A DNA stretch of 10,230 nucleotides. Source: Caulobacterales bacterium RIFOXYB1_FULL_67_16. GTDB taxonomy: Bacteria > Pseudomonadota > Alphaproteobacteria > Caulobacterales > Caulobacteraceae. Below the pieces are notes generated by a model, which was not told the DNA's origin, did not search any database, and was given only the letters and a program-made list of their open reading frames with translations. Made by a program: the position numbers and the translations under genes. Positions 6,581 through 10,230 of the stretch are shown one piece after another (position 1 is the stretch's first letter; each line of letters opens with the position of its first letter). The stretch covers positions 10,613 to 20,842 of the forward strand of contig MGLN01000070.1 of the NCBI GenBank assembly GCA_001796045.1. Direction: 5' to 3'.

Positions 6581-7300
6581 ATGTTGGACTTGCTGGTCCG
6601 CAAATTCGAGCGCCGGGACGACATTTCCGCCGCACAGCGGGAGGCGATCCGCAGTCTGCCCGTCCAACTGCGGCAGGTGCGTGCGGGCGAGAGCATAGTG
6701 AGCGAAGGGGACCGGCAGACGGCCAGCCTTCTGCTGGCCTCCGGCTTTGCCGCCCGTTTTTCCCTGATGCGCGACGGCGGGCGCCAGTTCACCGAACTGG
6801 GCCTGCCGGGCGACTTCATGGACCTGCACAGTCTGGTGATGAAACGGATGGACCACGGGGTCCTGGCCCTGGCGGACTGCGAACTGGCGGCGATCCCGCA
6901 CGAGGCCCTGCGGGACCTGACGGCCCAGGATCCCCATCTGGCCCGTCTCCTTTGGCTTGAGACGGTGGTGGACGCGGCCATCCACCGAGTCTGGATGGTG
7001 GGGCTGGGCCGACGCGACGCCCTGTCCCGCATGGCGCATCTGTTCTGCGAGACCCAGGTGCGGCTTGACGCCGTCGGATTGGCCGGCGGGCTCAGCTTCG
7101 ACTTCCCCCTCAGTCAGACCGAACTGGCCGACGTGCTCGGTCTCTCGGCCGTCCATGTCAACCGCACCCTGATGGCGCTGCGATCCTCCGGCTTGATCGA
7201 TTGGCGAGAGGGGCGGGTCACGCTCAACGACTGGGCGCGTCTGGTGCGCCTGGCCGACTTCGACCCGCTTTATCTCCGGCTGTGGAAGGAGCCGGTCTGA
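6581..7300 (+). CDS. Crp/Fnr-family transcriptional regulator
   Basis: A 239-residue regulator with a cyclic-nucleotide-like sensor domain (about 28-115, with the RAGESIVSEGD and GLPGDFMDLHSL turns), a long linking helix (about 118-160), and a winged helix-turn-helix at 177-210 (LSQTELADVLGLSAVHVNRTLMALRSSGLI). Only two cysteines are present (Cys100 and Cys156), so an Fnr-type four-cysteine iron-sulfur cluster is unlikely, and I do not see the residues that bind cAMP in Crp. The ligand is therefore unknown. AAAGGA ten bases upstream supports the start. It reads away from the DUF6894-like gene and is followed by a non-coding stretch, so it is probably transcribed alone and could act on the shared upstream region. 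Confidence 0.85.
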   Translation: MLDLLVRKFERRDDISAAQREAIRSLPVQLRQVRAGESIVSEGDRQTASLLLASGFAARFSLMRDGGRQFTELGLPGDFMDLHSLVMKRMDHGVLALADCELAAIPHEALRDLTAQDPHLARLLWLETVVDAAIHRVWMVGLGRRDALSRMAHLFCETQVRLDAVGLAGGLSFDFPLSQTELADVLGLSAVHVNRTLMALRSSGLIDWREGRVTLNDWARLVRLADFDPLYLRLWKEPV

Positions 7301-7492
7301 CCGCCGGGGCGCCCGCTGCGGGAGAGACCGGATCGGCCTCCGGTAACCGATGGGCGACCCCTCCCGGTCGCAGGCGGCGGAACTGTCGGACGTCACTCCA
7401 AGCGCGGCCGCCACGCGGACCACGCGTTAACGCGCTCGCCGTTGGCGAGCGCCGCCGGTCTGTCGGGAAAGGTCGGAAAAGAAGTGGGACGA
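7301..7492. other. Non-coding stretch between regulator and tRNA genes
   Basis: I see no convincing gene here on either strand. It contains short inverted repeats: gcgacc/ggtcgc at 7354-7359/7366-7371, a 12-base palindrome at 7423-7434 and a 9-bp hairpin at 7432-7452. On the minus strand the bases just past the tRNA (CACTTCTTTTCC, about 7473-7484) are pyrimidine-rich and could help end tRNA transcription. Confidence 0.5.
7432..7452. terminator. 9-bp hairpin downstream of tRNA-Lys, possible terminator
   Basis: gcgctcgcc (7432-7440) and ggcgagcgc (7444-7452) form a perfect 9-bp stem with a three-base loop. It overlaps the palindrome cgcgttaacgcg (7423-7434). Read on the minus strand it lies 40 bases past the tRNA 3' end; read on the plus strand it lies 131 bases past the regulator stop codon. 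No T-run follows on either side. Confidence 0.35.
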
Positions 7493-7568
<76 letters not shown>

Positions 7569-7597
7569 ACACCGATCGTCGCGACTTCGGCGAAGAC

Positions 7598-7619
7598 GAG
7601 CGCCCGCCGAAGGGCGCTC
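7598..7619. repeat. 8-bp hairpin upstream of tRNA-Lys
   Basis: gagcgccc (7598-7605) and gggcgctc (7612-7619) are a perfect inverted repeat with a six-base loop; on the minus strand the loop contains a TTCG. It lies 30 bases before the tRNA 5' end and would be in the tRNA leader if transcription starts near 7613-7619. It may be a processing or folding element. Confidence 0.4.
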
Positions 7620-7648
7620 CTACTACCCATCCCTTCCGGGGTTGGCAA
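7620..7648 (-). promoter_or_regulatory. Candidate promoter of tRNA-Lys
   Basis: On the minus strand TTGCCA (7648-7643, five of six matches to TTGACA) is separated by 17 bases from TAGTAG (7625-7620), a weak -10 box. The spacing is ideal and the start of transcription would fall about 45-50 bases before the tRNA. The -35 box overlaps the palindrome at 7647-7654. Confidence 0.3.
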
Positions 7649-7660
7649 GCGCTTTCGCAA
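7642..7660. promoter_or_regulatory. LacI-type operator-like palindrome
   Basis: ttggcaagcgctttcgcaa has the exact core palindrome AAGCGCTT (7647-7654) with outer TTG and CAA one base out of register. LacI/GalR-family sites often centre on AAGCGCTT. It lies between the divergent tRNA and permease genes. No LacI-type gene is in the window, so the match is suggestive only. Confidence 0.25.
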
Positions 7661-7723
7661 ACTTTCTTTGACGGGCATGGTCTCGTCGGAATCGGCCGCA
7701 GGGGCGGCGGGGGAGTATGCATC

Positions 7724-9136
7724 ATGGCCTTCTGGAACCGGCGTCGTTCGATCGACGTCATGACGGCGCCGCACGACGGGCCGCGGCTGAAACCGACGCT
7801 CAGCTGGCCGCATCTGCTGGCCCTGGGCGTGGGCGCGATTGTCGGCACGGGCATTCTGACCCTGATCGGGGTGGGGGCGGGGCTGGCGGGGCCGGCGGTG
7901 CTGGTCAGTTTCGGCCTGGCCGGTCTGGTCTGTGTCTGCGCCGCCCTGGCTTACGCCGAGCTGTCGACCATGATGCCGGCGGCCGGCAGCGCCTATACCT
8001 ATTCCTACGCCGTTCTGGGCGAGATGATCGCCTGGGTCGTGGGCTGGAGCCTGATCCTGGAATATTCGCTGGTGGTCTCGGCCGTGGCGGTGGGCTGGTC
8101 GGGCTATGCCGTCGGCTTCCTGAGCGGCCTGGGCGTGGATCTTCCGGCGGCCCTGGTCGCGGGGCCGCATGCGGGCGGGATCGTCAACCTGCCGGCCGTG
8201 GCCATCATCGGGGTGGTGACCGGTCTGCTGCTGCTGGGCACGCGCGAGAGCGCGACCCTGAACGCCGTCCTGGTGGTCATCAAGATCGCAGCCCTGGTCG
8301 TCTTCGTCGCCATCGCCCTGCCGGCCTTCAAGACCGAGAACTTCACGCCGTTCATGCCCAACGGCTTCGGCGCTCCCTTCGTCCAGACGGGCGTCATGGC
8401 GGCGGCGGCCATCATCTTCTTCGCCTTCTACGGATTCGACGCCATCTCGACGGCGGCGGAGGAGACCAAGAAGCCTGAGCGCGACCTGGCCATCGGCATC
8501 ATCGGCTCCATGCTGGTCTGCACGGCCCTGTATCTGGTGGTCGCCGCCGCCGCCATCGGCGCCCGTCCGGTGGCCGAGTTCGCCGCCAGTCCTGAGCCCC
8601 TGGCCTTGATCCTGCGCCAGATGGGGCAGGGGACGGCGGCCCAGTGGATCGCGGCGGCGGCGGTGATCGCCCTTCCGACCGTTCTGCTGGCCTTCCTGTT
8701 CGGCCAGAGCCGCATCTTCCTGGGCATGGCGCGCGACGGCCTGTTGCCGCGTCGGCTGGCCAAGGTCTCGGCACGCGGCGTTCCGGCGGTGGTGACGGTC
8801 TTCACCGCCGTGGTGGTGGCGATCCTGGCCGGCCTGTTGCCTCTGGACGAACTGGCCTCCCTGGCCAACGCCGGCACCCTGGCGGCCTTCTGCGCCGTGG
8901 GGGTCTGCCTGATCGTGTTGCGCCTGCGCGAGCCCGGCCGCCGACGCGTGTTCAAGGCGCCCCTGTGGCCCCTGGTCGGCGCCGTCACCGTGATCGGCTG
9001 CGTCGTCTTCTTCCTCAGCCTGAAGCCGGTGACCCAGATCGGCTTCGTCGTCTGGAACCTGATCGGCGTGCTCATCTATCTGGCGTGGTCGTCCCGGAAC
9101 TCCCGTCTGGCCAAGGGCGAGGAAGAGGCCGCCTGA
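7724..9136 (+). CDS. APC-superfamily amino-acid permease, CAT-like
   Basis: A 470-residue inner-membrane transporter with about twelve hydrophobic helices. The first helix carries GVGAIVGTGIL (35-45), the glycine-rich unwound segment that binds the substrate's amino and carboxyl groups in this superfamily. AYAELSTMMPAAGSAYTYSYAVLGE (76-100) and GWSLILEY (107-114) follow the cationic-amino-acid-transporter branch, as does the FFAFYGFDAISTAAEETKKPERDLAIGI segment in the middle and the loop SRIFLGMARDGLLPR. Related bacterial proteins take up amino acids with protons; which amino acid cannot be told from sequence. GGAG eight bases upstream supports this ATG. A TTGACG at 7668-7673 could be a -35 box, without a good -10. 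The stop codon overlaps the start of the Hpt gene (TGATG), implying one transcript and coupled translation. Confidence 0.9.
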   Translation: MAFWNRRRSIDVMTAPHDGPRLKPTLSWPHLLALGVGAIVGTGILTLIGVGAGLAGPAVLVSFGLAGLVCVCAALAYAELSTMMPAAGSAYTYSYAVLGEMIAWVVGWSLILEYSLVVSAVAVGWSGYAVGFLSGLGVDLPAALVAGPHAGGIVNLPAVAIIGVVTGLLLLGTRESATLNAVLVVIKIAALVVFVAIALPAFKTENFTPFMPNGFGAPFVQTGVMAAAAIIFFAFYGFDAISTAAEETKKPERDLAIGIIGSMLVCTALYLVVAAAAIGARPVAEFAASPEPLALILRQMGQGTAAQWIAAAAVIALPTVLLAFLFGQSRIFLGMARDGLLPRRLAKVSARGVPAVVTVFTAVVVAILAGLLPLDELASLANAGTLAAFCAVGVCLIVLRLREPGRRRVFKAPLWPLVGAVTVIGCVVFFLSLKPVTQIGFVVWNLIGVLIYLAWSSRNSRLAKGEEEAA

Positions 9137-9489
9137 TGGCCCGTCGCGACCTGACCGGCGCCGTCGACTTCAGCGTGCTGGAGGGCATGACGAGCGGCGA
9201 CGCGGCGATTTCGGAAGAGGTGCTGGGCCTGTTCGTCGAACAGGCCGCCCTCTGGTCCGCCCTGCTGAACCCCAAGGTCGAGGGCTGGCGCGACGGGGTC
9301 CACACCATCCGGGGCGCGGCGGCGGGGATTGGCGCCGGCGACCTGGCCGCGATCTGCGCCCAGGCGGAAGCGGCCGAACAGACCCTGGCGGCCCCGGCGC
9401 TGGAGCGGGTGCGTGATGCTCTAGAGGCGGCCCTGGCCGATGTCGCGGCCTATCGGCACGAGCTGATGCTGCGGGGGCTTAAGGCCTAG
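9136..9489 (+). CDS. Stand-alone Hpt phosphotransfer protein
   Basis: A 117-residue protein made almost only of a histidine phosphotransfer domain. The motif HTIRGAAAGIGAGDLA (56-71) contains His56, the expected phosphate-accepting residue, in the H-x-x-(K/R)-G-(A/S) setting. It is flanked by helices (EEVLGLFVEQAALWSALL before; LAAICAQAEAAEQTL and the C-terminal helices after), which fit a four-helix bundle. Such proteins carry phosphate between a hybrid kinase's receiver and a response regulator in the cytoplasm. The opening DFSVLEGMTSGD resembles small alphaproteobacterial Hpt proteins such as Caulobacter ShpA of the ShkA-TacA relay, but I cannot confirm orthology by eye. The ATG shares one base with the permease stop codon and GAGG lies seven bases upstream. 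No kinase or response regulator is in the window. Its TAG stop lies in a CTAG shared with the convergent gene. Confidence 0.83.
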   Translation: MARRDLTGAVDFSVLEGMTSGDAAISEEVLGLFVEQAALWSALLNPKVEGWRDGVHTIRGAAAGIGAGDLAAICAQAEAAEQTLAAPALERVRDALEAALADVAAYRHELMLRGLKA

Positions 9490-9830
9490 CTTCGAGTCCG
9501 GTCATACACCGCGAACTCATGCGCGATGCACCGGTCGATCAGCAGCCGCCAGACCGGTTCGGCGATCTCGGGCGACAGGTGGTGCGCTTCCGCGGCCGTC
9601 AGCACCTTGGCCACCACGTCGTCTATACGGGCCTGGTCGAAGACGGCGTCGCGGTCGGGCTTGATGCGGGCGGCGGCTTCCATATAGCGCTGGCGTTCGG
9701 CCAGCAGGGCGACCAGGGCGCGGTCCAGGGCGTCGACGCCCTGGCGGACCTCGGCCATGGACTGGCATTCGGCGGGTTCGACGCGTGCGTCGACGGCGAC
9801 TTGTACAGCGACGGGGGCAGGGTGGTGCAT
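9486..9830 (-). CDS. Chorismate mutase family protein, AroQ/PchB-like
   Basis: A 114-residue all-helical protein. From Cys22 the sequence (ECQSMAEVRQGVDALDRALVALLAERQRYMEAAARIK) follows the first long helix of AroQ-type chorismate mutases and of PchB, including the I/V-D-x-(I/L)-D-like start, an Arg-rich active-site helix and a Lys in AARIKPDRDAVFD that corresponds to the mobile-loop lysine of PchB. The second and third helices (ARIDDVVAKVLTAAEAHHL and EPVWRLLIDRCIAHEFAVYD) also fit. The product would convert chorismate to prephenate, or isochorismate to salicylate plus pyruvate; the two are hard to separate by sequence. The start at 9830 has no visible ribosome binding site, but no better start precedes the conserved part. 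It lies 40 bases after the fpr gene on the same strand and overlaps the Hpt gene end by four bases. Confidence 0.75.
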   Translation of the reverse strand: MHHPAPVAVQVAVDARVEPAECQSMAEVRQGVDALDRALVALLAERQRYMEAAARIKPDRDAVFDQARIDDVVAKVLTAAEAHHLSPEIAEPVWRLLIDRCIAHEFAVYDRTRS

Positions 9831-9870
9831 GGCGGTCGGGTTAGCCGTTCAGGCCGCCCAAGCCAAGTCG

Positions 9871-10230
9871 TCAGCCGACGAAGGCCCGCTCCAGCACATA
9901 GTCCGCCGGTTCCGCGTTCGAGCCTTCCTTCAGGCCGTAGGTCTCCAGCAGTTCGCCGGCTTCCTTGATCATGGCCATGGAGCCGCACAGCATGACCCGG
10001 TCCTTGGCCGGATCGAAGCCTTCGGGCAGGCCCAGGTCGCGGAAGAAGTCCCCCGACTTGATCCGGTCGGTGATCCGGCCCGGCGTCACGAACTCTTCTC
10101 GTGTCACGGTCGGGTAGTAGGTCAGCTGGGCGGCCGCCTCCTCGCCGATCAGCGGGTCGTCGTGGATCTCGCGGGTGAAGAAGTCGCGGTAAGCCAGGTC
10201 GGCGACGTTGCGCACCGTATGGATCACATA
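9871..10230 (-). CDS. fpr: Ferredoxin--NADP reductase, C-terminal part
   Basis: The frame is open at the right edge of the window and ends at TGA 9873-9871, so 119 C-terminal residues are visible. They form the NADP-binding half of a bacterial Fpr-type reductase: a strand and turn YMIHTVRNVADLAYRDFF, the TYYPTVTREEF segment, then RVMLCGSMAMIKEAGELLETYGLKEG, which is the usual CGS nucleotide-binding turn followed by a helix. The C-terminal YVLERAFVG resembles the conserved ERAFV end that packs near FAD in the alphaproteobacterial and Azotobacter enzymes. The enzyme moves electrons between NADP(H) and ferredoxin or flavodoxin in the cytoplasm, with a role in redox stress and iron-sulfur supply. 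Its start and FAD-binding half lie beyond the window. Confidence 0.92.
   Translation of the reverse strand, partial: YVIHTVRNVADLAYRDFFTREIHDDPLIGEEAAAQLTYYPTVTREEFVTPGRITDRIKSGDFFRDLGLPEGFDPAKDRVMLCGSMAMIKEAGELLETYGLKEGSNAEPADYVLERAFVG

Overview
The window reads as an ordinary chromosomal stretch of a high-GC alphaproteobacterium, most likely Caulobacteraceae (a Brevundimonas- or Caulobacter-like organism). This rests on the very high GC content, the density of genes with short gaps, a TonB-dependent receptor, the style of the type II secretion proteins and a small Hpt protein of the alphaproteobacterial kind. The genus is an inference; no 16S rRNA or other marker is present. I see no insertion sequence, integrase, phage gene or CRISPR array.

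Layout. Bases 1-698 (+) hold the end of a type II secretion operon: the C-terminus of GspL and all of GspM, joined by an ATGA overlap. They meet a minus-strand cluster head to tail at a near-perfect 12-bp hairpin (689-723) that covers both gene ends. The minus-strand cluster, in transcription order, is a TonB-dependent siderophore-type receptor (5036-2961), a Gfo/Idh/MocA oxidoreductase close to glucose-fructose / aldose-aldose oxidoreductase (2855-1758), and an SMP-30/gluconolactonase-type lactonase (1725-703). The last two both carry twin-arginine signal peptides, lie 32 bases apart, and form a sensible periplasmic pathway: the oxidoreductase makes an aldonolactone and the lactonase hydrolyses it to an aldonic acid. 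Divergent from the receptor is a roughly ten-helix HGSNAT/DUF1624-type acyltransferase (5087-6286, +), with both promoters squeezed into about 50 bases.

Bases 6306-7300 hold a small DUF6894-like protein (-) divergent from a Crp/Fnr-family regulator (+). A non-coding stretch with several inverted repeats follows, then tRNA-Lys(CTT) on the minus strand (7493-7568). Next come an APC-superfamily (CAT-like) amino-acid permease (7724-9136, +) and, overlapping it by one base, a stand-alone histidine phosphotransfer (Hpt) protein (9136-9489, +). The right end is minus strand: ferredoxin-NADP reductase (C-terminal part only, running off the window) followed by a PchB/AroQ-type chorismate mutase, whose stop codon shares a CTAG with the Hpt stop codon.

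I did not find a clearly new system. The points most worth a second look are the Tat-exported oxidoreductase/lactonase pair behind a TonB receptor, the Hpt protein translationally coupled to an amino-acid permease, the compact divergent promoter that decides the receptor's start codon, and the bidirectional hairpin at the gspM end. All protein names come from reading motifs by eye, not from database searches.
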